64,000 bases of DNA from Lacrimispora sp. 210928-DFI.3.58 (GCF_020554865.1 NZ_JAJCIC010000002.1:186001-250000); one strand, 5' to 3'. Shown: positions 8,110 to 16,696, counted from the first letter of the stretch. Notes: generated by a model from the letters alone, not told the origin. Numbers and translations: made by a program.

Positions 8110-9687
8110 TTGAAAACGGATCATAACACCCCACAGCAGTTTTCCCAACATTCATCCTTAAAGAAACAGTTGGACTGGATCACAACCCTGATCCCCTTTC
8201 TCTCCATCCTGGTCCTCTGCTTCCTTTTTATGGTGAATCCCGCAGGCTCCACCTCCATCCTGGGCTCCATCCGCTTTTTCCTGGGAGACCAGCTGGGAAG
8301 CTATTACCTGATCATAGGCCTTGGAGCTGTGATATGTTCCTTTTATATGGCGTTTTCCCGCTACGGGGCCATAAGGCTGGGAGATACCGAGAAGCCGGAG
8401 TTCTCCTCCTTTCAGTGGGGCTCCATGATGTTTACCGCCGGACTGGCAGCAGACATCCTGTTCTACTCCCTCTGTGAGTGGATGCTCTATGCGGGGGAGC
8501 CCCATATCACTGAGATGGGCACTATGCAGGACTGGGCCTCCACTTATCCCCTGTTCCACTGGGGTCCGATTCCATGGAGCTTCTACATCATCCTGGCTGT
8601 CTCCTTTGGCTTTATGATCCATGTGCGAAAGAGAAGCAAGCAGAAATATTCTGAGGCCTGCCGCGCCCTGCTGGGGAGCCGTGTGGACGGGCTCTGGGGA
8701 AAGCTCATTGACCTGATCGCTGTCTTCGCCCTTTTGGCAGGCACCGCCACCACCTTCTCCCTGGCGACTCCTCTTCTCTCCATGGCCTTAAGCCGGGTAT
8801 TGGGGATCCGGGAGACGAACCTTCTCACTATCGCCATCCTTGTTGTGATCTGTGTGGTCTACACCATGGCAGTTTACTTTGGAATGCAAGGTGTGGCAAA
8901 ACTGGCGGCCTCCTGTGTATACCTGTTCTTTGTCCTGTTAGCTTACTTTCTCTTCTGCGGCGGGGAGACGCGGTATATCATTGAGACAGGCCTGACCTCC
9001 ATCGGAAATCTGGCACAGAATTTCATCGGCCTGTCCACCTGGACGGACGCCCTGCGCACCTCCAGCTTCCCACAGAACTGGACGATCTTCTACTGGGCTT
9101 ATTGGATGGTGTGGTGCGTGGCAACGCCCTTCTTTATCGGCACCATCAGCAAAGGCCGCACCATACGCCAGACTGTTCTGGGAGGCTATTTCTTCGGGCT
9201 GGCAGGCACTTTTACCTCCTTTATCATTCTGGGCAACTATGGTCTGGGCCTTCAGATGCATGGAAGGCTGGATCTGATGGGTATTTACGGTGAGACCCAG
9301 GATCTCTACCAGGCCATCATCTCCATTTTTGAGACAATGCCTTTGGCCAAAGCCGGACTGATCCTGCTGGCAGTGACCATGATCGCCTTTTATGCCACCT
9401 CCTTTGATGCCCTTACCATGGTGGCAAGCTCCTACTCCTACAAATCCCTGGAGGCCGGGGAAGAGCCTGACAAGCGGGTAAAGCTGTTCTGGGCCGTGCT
9501 GCTCATGCTTCTTCCCATTGCCCTGATCTTCTCTGAAAATTCCATGGCCAACCTGCAGACGGTCTCCATCATTGCCGCCTTTCCCATTGGCTTTATCATC
9601 CTCCTGATCGTCTTGAGCTTCTTCCGGGATGCGGGACATTATCTGGATAAGGAAAACCCTGCGCGGGAGCCGAATACCCCGCAGTAA
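8110..9687 (+). CDS. BCCT family transporter (betaine/carnitine/choline type)
   Basis: A 525-residue, 12-helix carrier of the betaine-carnitine-choline transporter family. Recognisable pieces are LGDTEKPEFS after helix 2, FTAGLAADILFYSLCEWM in helix 3, and the helix-8 tryptophan-rich stretch NWTIFYWAYWMVWC. Family members take up quaternary ammonium compounds or exchange them. The helix-3 glycine motif is diverged from that of Na+-coupled betaine porters, so coupling and substrate are unsure. The start is TTG, with GGAGG eight bases before it. It is a single-gene unit with its own promoter. Confidence 0.88.
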   Translation: MKTDHNTPQQFSQHSSLKKQLDWITTLIPFLSILVLCFLFMVNPAGSTSILGSIRFFLGDQLGSYYLIIGLGAVICSFYMAFSRYGAIRLGDTEKPEFSSFQWGSMMFTAGLAADILFYSLCEWMLYAGEPHITEMGTMQDWASTYPLFHWGPIPWSFYIILAVSFGFMIHVRKRSKQKYSEACRALLGSRVDGLWGKLIDLIAVFALLAGTATTFSLATPLLSMALSRVLGIRETNLLTIAILVVICVVYTMAVYFGMQGVAKLAASCVYLFFVLLAYFLFCGGETRYIIETGLTSIGNLAQNFIGLSTWTDALRTSSFPQNWTIFYWAYWMVWCVATPFFIGTISKGRTIRQTVLGGYFFGLAGTFTSFIILGNYGLGLQMHGRLDLMGIYGETQDLYQAIISIFETMPLAKAGLILLAVTMIAFYATSFDALTMVASSYSYKSLEAGEEPDKRVKLFWAVLLMLLPIALIFSENSMANLQTVSIIAAFPIGFIILLIVLSFFRDAGHYLDKENPAREPNTPQ

Positions 9688-9842
9688 GCTACGGGGCATC
9701 AAATTTGCAGCGCAGCAGAGCGGCGGGATATCCGGCTATTGCGGCATTCGCCAAATATCCGTGCAAGCACGGCTACTTGGCTCATTGCTTCGCAGAAATA
9801 AACAGCGCATAAAGCGGCGGGAGCCCTCAACGGGCCCCCGCC
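9688..9842. other. structured intergenic stretch ending in a GC-rich hairpin
   Basis: Non-coding. It contains CCGTGC-aa-GCACGG (about 9756-9769) and, at 9816-9842, an 11-bp stem with one mismatch (GGCGGGAGCCC and GGGCCCCCGCC, five-base loop). The latter is placed to end the BCCT transcript, although the T run after it is poor (ATGTTATCCTTCTTCT). Confidence 0.5.
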
Positions 9843-9877
9843 ATGTTATCCTTCTTCTATGTACCCTTTTTACCTGA

Positions 9878-10132
9878 TCATCTCCTGCTATCCTGCCACA
9901 ATATCCGGTGTATCCTGTCTTCTGCCTCATTCTCATCGCTTCCTTTAAAGTAAAAGGTAAGCAGGCCCAGGATATTGAGACTCTTCATCTCATCATAGCG
10001 CTTTACATTGGCCCTTCCTTTGTCGCTTTTTACGTAAATATCGCAAACAAACTGATTGGCGGTCTGTACCAAATATGAAATCGGTATGGGATTCAGAGCC
10101 TTCATACGGCTGTCCACCTGTCTGGTCAACAT
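9878..10132 (-). CDS. HPr-like domain protein lacking the active-site histidine
   Basis: An 84-residue protein. The pattern LVQTANQFVCDIYVKSDKG, then KRYDEMKSLNILGL and a C-terminal acidic helix (DENEAEDRIHRIL), follows the HPr fold of the phosphotransferase system. Where HPr has the phosphorylated His in GLHARPA, this protein has LNPIPIS, so it cannot be a phosphocarrier in the usual way. GAGGTG lies five bases before the ATG. It is alone between two structured intergenic regions. A regulatory or decoy role is possible; the fold assignment is by pattern only. Confidence 0.6.
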   Translation of the reverse strand: MLTRQVDSRMKALNPIPISYLVQTANQFVCDIYVKSDKGRANVKRYDEMKSLNILGLLTFYFKGSDENEAEDRIHRILWQDSRR

Positions 10133-10272
10133 AGAATCACCTCAATTCAACACAACAGCTACTACATGCTACTCTCCTTTTGAATGTTATTATCCGCTTC
10201 CTTATGTAAACAGGATATCAGAATTTTCCCCAAAAATCAAGCTTTTTCCTTCTATTTTCTGTATATTTTTAA

Positions 10273-10387
10273 CAATAAAGGTAACAGTTCAGGCGGCGGG
10301 GAAATCTATGAAAAAATGGCCGTCAAGCTTGTTTGTAAGGCCATTTTTTCATAGATTTCCCCGCCGCCTGAACTGTTACCAATAAAG
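10273..10387. mobile_element. 99-bp perfect palindrome with GTAAC ends and 8-bp duplication
   Basis: Arms at 10281-10321 and 10339-10379 are perfect complements over 41 bases around a 17-base loop. The tip is GTAACAGTTCAGGCGGC. The octamer CAATAAAG flanks it on both sides (10273-10280 and 10380-10387). Ends beginning GTAA with an 8-bp duplication fit an IS66-type miniature inverted-repeat element. It lies just after the second TolC-like gene and can also act as its terminator. Confidence 0.8.
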
Positions 10388-10405
10388 AGCCGGGAGCCTT
10401 ACTCA

Positions 10406-11650
10406 TTATTCCGCAGTGATAGAAAGCCCCTTCACTGCCCAATGATAATTCTGCATTGCCTGCTGCAGCGCGAGATCTGCGCAGCGCAGCCCTGCCTGGG
10501 CCTGGAGGTAGGCGACCTCCTGCTGCATATACTGGATCTGGCTTAAGGAGCCATTCTGCCTCTGTATCTGGGCTGCATTCCAGGTAAGCTCCGCCGCCCT
10601 GTAGGAGGTGGCCGCGGAATCATAGGCAACCTTCTGCTCCAGTATGGTATCATACAAGGTCTGAAGGTTGGAGCGCACCTGATCCTCGCTGTAGGCCACA
10701 TCCTCAAGCTTATTCCTGGTCTGAGTGGTGGACTTTGTCATAAGTTTCTCTATCTGATCCATATTCCCGCCCTTCCCGGATCTCAGGGAAATCAGATTAT
10801 AGTTGTTGTTCACCGCCTTTTCCTTATCCGTCTCTATCTGGATAGAGGCAATAGCGGATATATCGGCAGACGGAACCGGCCCGATCTCAGGGCTGCTCTC
10901 CGGCCCCCATCCGGTGAACTGGCAAAGGGTCTTTTTCATCCTGGCGGCCATGGTGTCTATGGACTCCAGCTGAGAGCGGTTGGAGGCCAGGCTGGAGGCT
11001 GCACTTAAGATATCCGCATCCACTGCCAGTCCCTGGGCCATCATGGTCTGCTGAAGGCTCTTTGCCATCTCGGCCAGCTCCACTGCCTTTGCCAGCACCT
11101 GGCGGTTCGCCATCAGCTGCTCATAGCCGTTCATCACAAGCTGCATCTGGTATACTACCTGGTTGACCTGGCGCTGGATGGATTTTACGGTACTGCCGCT
11201 GTCCCTTAAGTTGATATCAATGGTGCGGTACATGGTGCTTGCACCTGAGCGGTAGGCCTTCGCCATATAACGGTTCGTTCCCACCTCTGTCATTGTATCG
11301 ATAATGGAGCCCGGATCCACCTGACCGCTTTTTACCAGATCCTCCAGGTCATCCGCATCGTCATCCAGCTCCCTGGCTGCCTCATACATGAGAGAAGCCA
11401 CATCTGCCATATCCGTATCATAGGTGCTGGTAGCTGCTGCAAAACCGGAACGGATGGGTTCATAATAATGTTTGATCAGATCCTCCAGTTCATCGTACTC
11501 CATATGGTTATCCTGAAGCCTGGCATAGGCCTCTTGAAATTCCTGGTCCGGTTCCTCTGTGGGCAGTGCATAGGCTGTGAACATCCCGGAGGAGGCCGCC
11601 ATCATAGCGGCCATGGCAGCACACAGGATCTTTCTGCTGTTCTTCTTCAT
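10406..11650 (-). CDS. TolC-like exported coiled-coil protein (second copy)
   Basis: A 414-residue protein with a cleavable signal peptide (residues 1-29, ending near TAYALP). The rest is almost entirely long amphipathic helices in two similar halves, with QFTGWGPESSPEIGPVP in the middle and a second helical block ending ALQQAMQNYHWAVKGL. This is the layout of the TolC/outer-membrane efflux protein family. It follows its paralog by 24 bases and is the same length. In Gram-negative cells TolC forms an outer-membrane duct; there is no outer membrane here if the host assignment is right, so the role is unclear. No ABC or RND partner lies nearby. The 99-bp palindrome follows its stop. Confidence 0.78.
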   Translation of the reverse strand: MKKNSRKILCAAMAAMMAASSGMFTAYALPTEEPDQEFQEAYARLQDNHMEYDELEDLIKHYYEPIRSGFAAATSTYDTDMADVASLMYEAARELDDDADDLEDLVKSGQVDPGSIIDTMTEVGTNRYMAKAYRSGASTMYRTIDINLRDSGSTVKSIQRQVNQVVYQMQLVMNGYEQLMANRQVLAKAVELAEMAKSLQQTMMAQGLAVDADILSAASSLASNRSQLESIDTMAARMKKTLCQFTGWGPESSPEIGPVPSADISAIASIQIETDKEKAVNNNYNLISLRSGKGGNMDQIEKLMTKSTTQTRNKLEDVAYSEDQVRSNLQTLYDTILEQKVAYDSAATSYRAAELTWNAAQIQRQNGSLSQIQYMQQEVAYLQAQAGLRCADLALQQAMQNYHWAVKGLSITAE

Positions 11651-11674
11651 ATTCTGTCACCTGCTTTCCCTTGA

Positions 11675-12919
11675 TCAGGATTGGAAGGTCAGTCCCTTCT
11701 TGATCCAGTCATACTTTTCCATTGCCAGAAGGAGCGAAAGTTTGGAGGTCTCCACTGCATTCCGGGCAGTTGTGAAGGCTGTCTGCTGGCTGATCACCTC
11801 CAGCTGGCTGGCATTGCCTGTAGCTGCCTTTGCGTTCACCGTATTCATATTGACTGTTTCAAGCTGGAGCTTAATGTTGGCTGCCTCTAAGGCATCCCTT
11901 GCATCAAGGATCGCATTGTACTGGACCTTCAGGTTATTCTCCACCGTGTTCCTCGCATCATCGATGCTGGCCTGGGTAGCGGAGCGAAGCTCATTTGTGG
12001 ATACATTTTCCAGCTTCTTCTGATAGTACTTGATATCGTAATTGTTGGCAAGGGCCTCTTCCTTATCTGCTGCCGGATCCAGGACTGCAATGCGGTCCAG
12101 ATCTGCCTGGGGAACGGGACGGATATCCGGCTGGGCATCCGCACTCCAGCCCAGCATCAGGCAGAGATTCCTGTGCACATTGTCAATGGACTTTTGGGTA
12201 GAGAGAATGCTGGTGTCAATGTCCTGAACGCTCTTTTGAGCTGTCAGCACATTCACCTCTGTTGCCATGCCCACAGACTGCTGGGCCTGGACGGCCTCGT
12301 AGTTTGCCTGGGCCAGGCTTCTGTTTGCCTCCAGGTTCTTCATGGTGTAGCCGGACTGCTCATATGTCACCATGAGCTGCTGGGCCTGGAATACCAGATT
12401 GGCCTCCGTCTGGTCATACTGTATCTTGTACATTTCAGAGTCCATATAGTTGTTGTCAGCCAGCTTTGCCAGAGAGTTTCCTGAGAAATCCATTTGGGCG
12501 CTGGAAAGCCTTCCCATGTAGGTGTCCGTATCAAATTCCCCGGCAGCGTCCCAGGCATCCCTGGCATCATCCATCAATTCATCATAGACATCCGTCAGGT
12601 CCTGGTTCTTCTGGTCATTGTATGTATAGCGGTTGCTGCGGACCGTGGGATTGTACTCATGGATCAGGTCAGCCAGCTCTCCGTACTCCATCACATTGTC
12701 CTTTAGGGCAGCCCATTTGTCCTGGGTGTAGGCGAACTCCGGGCTGATATCCTTCTTATAATCAGGAGCAGGGGCCTCAGGAGGCTGATAGGACTGGTCA
12801 TTGGGGCTGTTCTTTGCTGCTGCAAATGCAGTCATAGGTGAAGATACAGCCATAGCAGATGCCGTGAGCACAACTGCCAGGCGGCGTAATCCTTGAATAT
12901 TGGCATTTTGTTTTTTCAT
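11675..12919 (-). CDS. TolC-like exported coiled-coil protein (first copy)
   Basis: A 414-residue exported protein, signal peptide to about residue 37 (MTAFAAA). Helical halves are joined by LMLGWSADAQPDIRPVPQ, parallel to FTGWGPESSPEIGPVP in the downstream copy. The C-terminal helix ends LLLAMEKYDWIKKGL, again like its neighbour. The two are clearly tandem paralogs. The ATG at 12919 has GAGGAG seven bases upstream; an ATG nine codons earlier has none. It lies 76 bases after the TetR gene and is probably under its control. TolC family by fold pattern; partner transporter unknown. Confidence 0.8.
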   Translation of the reverse strand: MKKQNANIQGLRRLAVVLTASAMAVSSPMTAFAAAKNSPNDQSYQPPEAPAPDYKKDISPEFAYTQDKWAALKDNVMEYGELADLIHEYNPTVRSNRYTYNDQKNQDLTDVYDELMDDARDAWDAAGEFDTDTYMGRLSSAQMDFSGNSLAKLADNNYMDSEMYKIQYDQTEANLVFQAQQLMVTYEQSGYTMKNLEANRSLAQANYEAVQAQQSVGMATEVNVLTAQKSVQDIDTSILSTQKSIDNVHRNLCLMLGWSADAQPDIRPVPQADLDRIAVLDPAADKEEALANNYDIKYYQKKLENVSTNELRSATQASIDDARNTVENNLKVQYNAILDARDALEAANIKLQLETVNMNTVNAKAATGNASQLEVISQQTAFTTARNAVETSKLSLLLAMEKYDWIKKGLTFQS

Positions 12920-12995
12920 AGTAATTCTCCTCTTCTCTGTTTGCACAATCTTTTGGTCTCCGGAGCCGGCGTGCCGGCATGTTCACCAGGCCCCT

Positions 12996-13637
12996 TCATA
13001 CCTCTACAGGCTTAAATGAACTGCAGGCTCCCTTTTCAAGTATATGCATTTCATTGCCAGCCACGGTCAATATATCCTCCTTGCTGGCTGCTCTTTTGTA
13101 AAACAATGTGATGGCTTTGATCGACAGCATCATGCTCATCTCAACAACATAGGATAACGTTTCTTTTTCCATGGGAAAACGCGATTTGTCCAGGTTCAGA
13201 TACACCTTGTCAATAAAATCCCGGAAGGTATCATCCCGAAACAAAAAGCCTCTGACTCCAAACAGCTGGTGCTGATTGACCAGGTTCAGATCAGAAAGCA
13301 TATTCTGATACATTTTGTAGCCCAGCCCTTCCGTGTCCCTGTCCATAAGCTTTGAAAGGATCCTTATGGGCACAGCGAAGACATTGCCCTTTTCCTCCTC
13401 CATGATCCTGAATGCCCACTGCTGGCACCGGTCTCCGGCTCCCCGCAGCAGATATCTCATCAGATCGTCCTTATCCTCAAAGTAGGTATAAAAGCTCCCT
13501 CTTGAAATATCAGCCTCTTTAATGATCTGATTAATGGATGCCGAAGAATAAGGAACCCTGGAAAATTCATGGACAGCAGCCTCCAATATGACCTTCTTTT
13601 TCTCTTCCTTCAGATTCAAGAAACGTTGTGTTGGCAT
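12996..13637 (-). CDS. TetR/AcrR family transcriptional regulator
   Basis: A 213-residue repressor with an N-terminal helix-turn-helix: KVILEAAVHEF, then SINQIIKEADISRGSFYTYF and KDDLMRYLL, the standard TetR layout. The C-terminal ligand domain is not like any named member. AGGAGG lies seven bases before the ATG. It heads the operon with the two TolC-like genes. Its promoter overlaps a double palindrome, pointing to autorepression. It likely senses an exported compound (inference). Confidence 0.92.
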   Translation of the reverse strand: MPTQRFLNLKEEKKKVILEAAVHEFSRVPYSSASINQIIKEADISRGSFYTYFEDKDDLMRYLLRGAGDRCQQWAFRIMEEEKGNVFAVPIRILSKLMDRDTEGLGYKMYQNMLSDLNLVNQHQLFGVRGFLFRDDTFRDFIDKVYLNLDKSRFPMEKETLSYVVEMSMMLSIKAITLFYKRAASKEDILTVAGNEMHILEKGACSSFKPVEV

Positions 13638-13665
13638 ATATGCGCCTCCTAATCATTTGCAGAAA

Positions 13666-13694
13666 TGACAAAATGTCACCATGACATCTTGTCA
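13666..13694 (-). promoter_or_regulatory. double palindromic operator, probably for the TetR regulator
   Basis: TGACA-aaa-TGTCA (13666-13678) and TGACA-tct-TGTCA (13682-13694) are two 13-bp palindromes three bases apart. Together they form a longer near-palindrome. They cover the expected transcription start and leader of the TetR gene, immediately after its -10 box, as in autoregulated TetR systems. Confidence 0.75.
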
Positions 13695-13702
13695 CGGAAC
13701 CA

Positions 13703-13732
13703 ATTATAAACATCTGTGCCATAGATTGTCAA
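13703..13732 (-). promoter_or_regulatory. consensus promoter of the TetR-TolC operon
   Basis: On the minus strand TTGACA (13732-13727) and TATAAT (13708-13703) both match the consensus exactly, with an 18-base spacer. The start would fall at about 13696, directly at the double palindrome. Confidence 0.85.
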
Positions 13733-13764
13733 TAAAAGAAGTCTTAAAATTTTGTGAAAGGCTA

Positions 13765-14006
13765 TATGCATAGCAACAGTTCAGGCGGCCGCTGGGAGAG
13801 CGGCTGGAGCGACTTTGCAGGACATTAGAAGCACTTAGTCAGCTGGTTTTTCCGTTCAGAGCAGCATCAATGATTGTTTGAGCGCAGCGAGTTGCTTTGA
13901 TGCTGCTCTGGCTCTTAGGAAAAATCAGGTGTCTTAGTGCTTCTTATGTCCGAAACTGAAGCGCCAGCCGCTCTCCCAGCAGCCGCCTGAACTGTTACTA
14001 TGCATG
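13765..14006. mobile_element. 226-bp hairpin element with GTAAC-type ends and near-perfect 8-bp duplication
   Basis: The element at 13773-13998 starts GCAACAGTTCAGGCGGC and ends with the complement of GTAACAGTTCAGGCGGC. Flanking octamers are TATGCATA and TATGCATG, seven of eight alike. Inside, long imperfect arms (GCTGGGAGAGCGGCTGG, then GGACATTAGAAGCACTTAG against GGACATAAGAAGCACTAAG) close on a stem AGAGCAGCATCAA/TTGATGCTGCTCT and a loop TGATTGTTTGAGCGC. The same core occurs inverted at 59570-59780. The outer ends are those of the element at 10281, so ends and core are separable modules. Confidence 0.78.
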
Positions 14007-14011
14007 GCAAA

Positions 14012-14044
14012 AGGCCCCTGCTCTTTCTTGAAAAGACGGGGCCT
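14012..14044 (-). terminator. terminator of the YfcC-M20 operon
   Basis: AGGCCCC and GGGGCCT pair around a loop that itself contains CTTTTC/GAAAAG-type complementarity. TTTTGCC follows on the minus strand. It lies 15 bases after the M20 stop codon. Confidence 0.75.
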
Positions 14045-14059
14045 GCTGTTTTCATTTAT

Positions 14060-15262
14060 TTACTTCATATTCGCTGCCAGGCCGCACAGGATCTGGATCC
14101 CGTTTGCCATGGCATCCTCGTCAAAGTCAAACTTTGGCTGGTGGGCCAGATGGGTAAAGCCCTTGTCCGGATTGCCGGAGCCGATCCACAAGAAGGAGGC
14201 CGGGACCGCCTCTGCAAAATAGGCAAAGTCCTCCGCACCCATCATGGGGGCTGACAGCATAAGGACATGCTCTTTCCCTGCCACCTGCTGCGCTACAGCC
14301 GCAGAATACTCCACCGCCTCCTTGTCATTTACCAGCACAGGAAGTCCGTGGAGAACATCGATCCTGCAGTCGGCGCCAAAGCCGCTGCAGATGCCATTTA
14401 CGATCTGCTCCATGTTTTTCAGGATCTCCGCTCTGGTCTCCTCCCTCTGGCAGCGGATGGTTCCTGCGATCCTTGCAGTCTCTGCCACCACATTTTTGGC
14501 TGAGCCTGCCTGGAAGATGCCGACAGAGAAAATGGCCTGATCAAAGGGATCCATACGCCTGGACATGTAGCTTTCCATGGCAGTGATCACCTTTGCGCCG
14601 ATAGAGAGCGCATCGATACACTTGTGGGGCTGTCCTGCGTGTCCGCCTCTTCCGATGACCGTAATGTCAAATTCATCGGTGGAGGACGCCATCGCTCCAT
14701 ATTTTGCACATATTGTTCCCAGAGGATAATCATTAAACAGGTGAAGGCCGAAGATCCTTACGATCTTCTCTGCCATTCCCTTTTCCTTCAGGTCTGCCAG
14801 CATGACTCTGGCGCCTCCCAGGTTCGGGCCCTCCTCTGCCGGCTGGAAGATAAGGAGCACATCCATGGGAAGCTCCTTCTCATGCGCCTTTAGGAGCCTT
14901 GCTGCTCCCAAAAGCATGGAGGTGTGGCCGTCGTGGCCGCAGGCATGCATTTTCCCGGGACACCTTGAGCGGTAGGGAACGTCATTTTCTTCCTCTATGG
15001 GAAGAGCGTCCATGTCTGCCCGCAGAGCAACCATGCGGCTGCTGTCCTGTCCGCGGATCACTCCCATTACTCCCATCTTTGCGGGCAGCAGCTCAATGCC
15101 CAGCAAGGTCAGGCGTTCCCGCACAAGACGCTCCGTATTCTGGGTATCAAAGCCCACCTCCGGGTTCATGTGGAGATAACGGCGGGTCTTTACGGCCTCC
15201 TCCATCACAGGAGGAAGCTCTGCTCTCACCTGGTCCAAAAAAACAGTATTGATCATTGTCAT
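14060..15262 (-). CDS. M20 family metallopeptidase/amidohydrolase
   Basis: A 400-residue dizinc hydrolase of the HipO/N-acyl-amino-acid amidohydrolase group. Metal residues are seen in ALRADMDALP, MHACGHDGHT (about 105-115), FQPAEEGP, and the late MMGAEDFAYF with a C-terminal HQPKFDFDE. The central GRGGHAGQPHKCIDA is the dimerisation domain motif. It would split an acyl group from an amino acid or deacylate a related conjugate in the cytosol. GAGGAG precedes the ATG. It follows a YfcC-type carrier by 24 bases, suggesting uptake and hydrolysis of the same compound. Exact substrate unknown. Confidence 0.9.
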   Translation of the reverse strand: MTMINTVFLDQVRAELPPVMEEAVKTRRYLHMNPEVGFDTQNTERLVRERLTLLGIELLPAKMGVMGVIRGQDSSRMVALRADMDALPIEEENDVPYRSRCPGKMHACGHDGHTSMLLGAARLLKAHEKELPMDVLLIFQPAEEGPNLGGARVMLADLKEKGMAEKIVRIFGLHLFNDYPLGTICAKYGAMASSTDEFDITVIGRGGHAGQPHKCIDALSIGAKVITAMESYMSRRMDPFDQAIFSVGIFQAGSAKNVVAETARIAGTIRCQREETRAEILKNMEQIVNGICSGFGADCRIDVLHGLPVLVNDKEAVEYSAAVAQQVAGKEHVLMLSAPMMGAEDFAYFAEAVPASFLWIGSGNPDKGFTHLAHQPKFDFDEDAMANGIQILCGLAANMK

Positions 15263-15286
15263 AGTGTTCTCCTCTTCCCGGGTATA

Positions 15287-16696
15287 TCAGCAGTAGCCCA
15301 TCGCAATGGCTCCGAATACAAACAGGCACTGGAAGATAAAGCAGATGCCCATAAAGGGAAGGAGCCACTTATAATATTTATTTAACGGGATCTTTGCCAT
15401 AGCGCAGGCGACCACCATAAAGCTGGTGGGCCACAGCAGGTTGGAGAAGCCATCGCCAAACTGGAAGATCAGGACTGCGATCTGGCGGTTCATTCCGATC
15501 AGGTCAGCGATCGGCGTCATGATCGGCATGGATACGGTCGCCTGTCCGGAGCCGGATGGGATGAGCAGGTTCAGCAGTGTCTGGAACACCAGCATTCCCA
15601 CGCCGCTGGCATAGAGGGAAAGGCCATTGATCAGGGAAACACAGCCGTGGATCAGGGTATCAATGATGTTTCCTGCTGTCATGATGGTCAGCACAGTTCT
15701 TGCCACGCCGACGATCACTGCGGAGAGCACGCCCTTGCTTAAGCCCTCTACCAGGGTACCCGCAATCTTGTTGGCGCTCCAGTGGTTGATGAGGCCGACC
15801 ACAATGGCTAAGATCATAAAGATGGCTGCCACCTCATTGATATACCAGCCCTGGGTGATCAGCCCCCAGCCCATGATGATAACTGCAATAAGCAGGCATA
15901 CCAGGCTCAGCTTTCTCTCTGTGGTCATGGCGGTATTCATCCTGGACTCATCCACTGCCAGGTCAGAGTAGTCGATGCCGTAGGTCAGGCTCTTTGTGGG
16001 ATTCTTTTTGATCATGGTTGCATAGCGCATCACATAAACAATGGTGAGCAGAGTCATCACAGCCAGGATCAGGATCCTGTAGCCCAAGCCGGAAAACAGC
16101 GGAAGCTCTGCGATCGTCTGAGCCACGCCGATGGTAAAGGGGTTCACGGTAGCAGATGCAAAGCCTATGCCCACAGGAACCACAGAGATGGCTACACCGA
16201 CCATAGCGTCATAGCCCAGCGCAATGCTGACAGCCACAAAAATGGGGATAAACGCTATGATCTCCTCATAGGACATGGTCCCGGTGGAGCCCCAGATGGA
16301 CAGGGCGATCATGATAATGATGATAAAAATGTTGGCATATTCCGGATGATCCTTTGTCTTGCGGACGATCTGGGCAATAGCCGCGTCAATGGCTCCCGTT
16401 TTCTCCAACAGGTAAAGGCTGGAAAATGCACAGAAAATAAGGAAGGTAATATTGGCTGCTGAGATCAGGCCTTCCTCCAGGCATACGAACATCTTAAAGG
16501 GGCCTACCGGCGTCTTAGGCAGATACTGAAAGCTGGCCGGGTCAATGACCTGGCGTCCGCTGGCCTCATCAAGAACTCTGGTGTAAGAGCCTGCCGGAAA
16601 GATCCAGGTACAGATCGTAGCAAGCACGATCATCACCAGAAGGATCACGAGGATGTGGGGAATTTCCCGTTTCTTTTTGGAAGTGTCTGTTTTCAT
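15287..16696 (-). CDS. YfcC family membrane transporter
   Basis: A 469-residue carrier with about 12 helices. It begins KKREIPHILVILLVM and has the family features TWIFPAGSYTRV, GSTGTMSYEEIIAF, and NLLIPSGSGQATVSMPIM, the last a re-entrant loop typical of the DcuC/YfcC (PF03606) group. Members move dicarboxylates, basic amino acids or peptides. The ATG at 16696 has AAAGGAG nine bases upstream; an earlier ATG seven codons up lacks a site. It is the first gene of a unit with the M20 amidohydrolase. Substrate is presumably an acyl-amino acid or dipeptide (inference). Confidence 0.85.
   Translation of the reverse strand: MKTDTSKKKREIPHILVILLVMIVLATICTWIFPAGSYTRVLDEASGRQVIDPASFQYLPKTPVGPFKMFVCLEEGLISAANITFLIFCAFSSLYLLEKTGAIDAAIAQIVRKTKDHPEYANIFIIIIMIALSIWGSTGTMSYEEIIAFIPIFVAVSIALGYDAMVGVAISVVPVGIGFASATVNPFTIGVAQTIAELPLFSGLGYRILILAVMTLLTIVYVMRYATMIKKNPTKSLTYGIDYSDLAVDESRMNTAMTTERKLSLVCLLIAVIIMGWGLITQGWYINEVAAIFMILAIVVGLINHWSANKIAGTLVEGLSKGVLSAVIVGVARTVLTIMTAGNIIDTLIHGCVSLINGLSLYASGVGMLVFQTLLNLLIPSGSGQATVSMPIMTPIADLIGMNRQIAVLIFQFGDGFSNLLWPTSFMVVACAMAKIPLNKYYKWLLPFMGICFIFQCLFVFGAIAMGYC

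Noticed and set aside
13765..14006. The pairing ATGCATAG/CTATGCAT as part of the hairpin arms
   Set aside because: These bases are better explained as the duplicated target octamer TATGCAT(A/G), which is itself palindromic.
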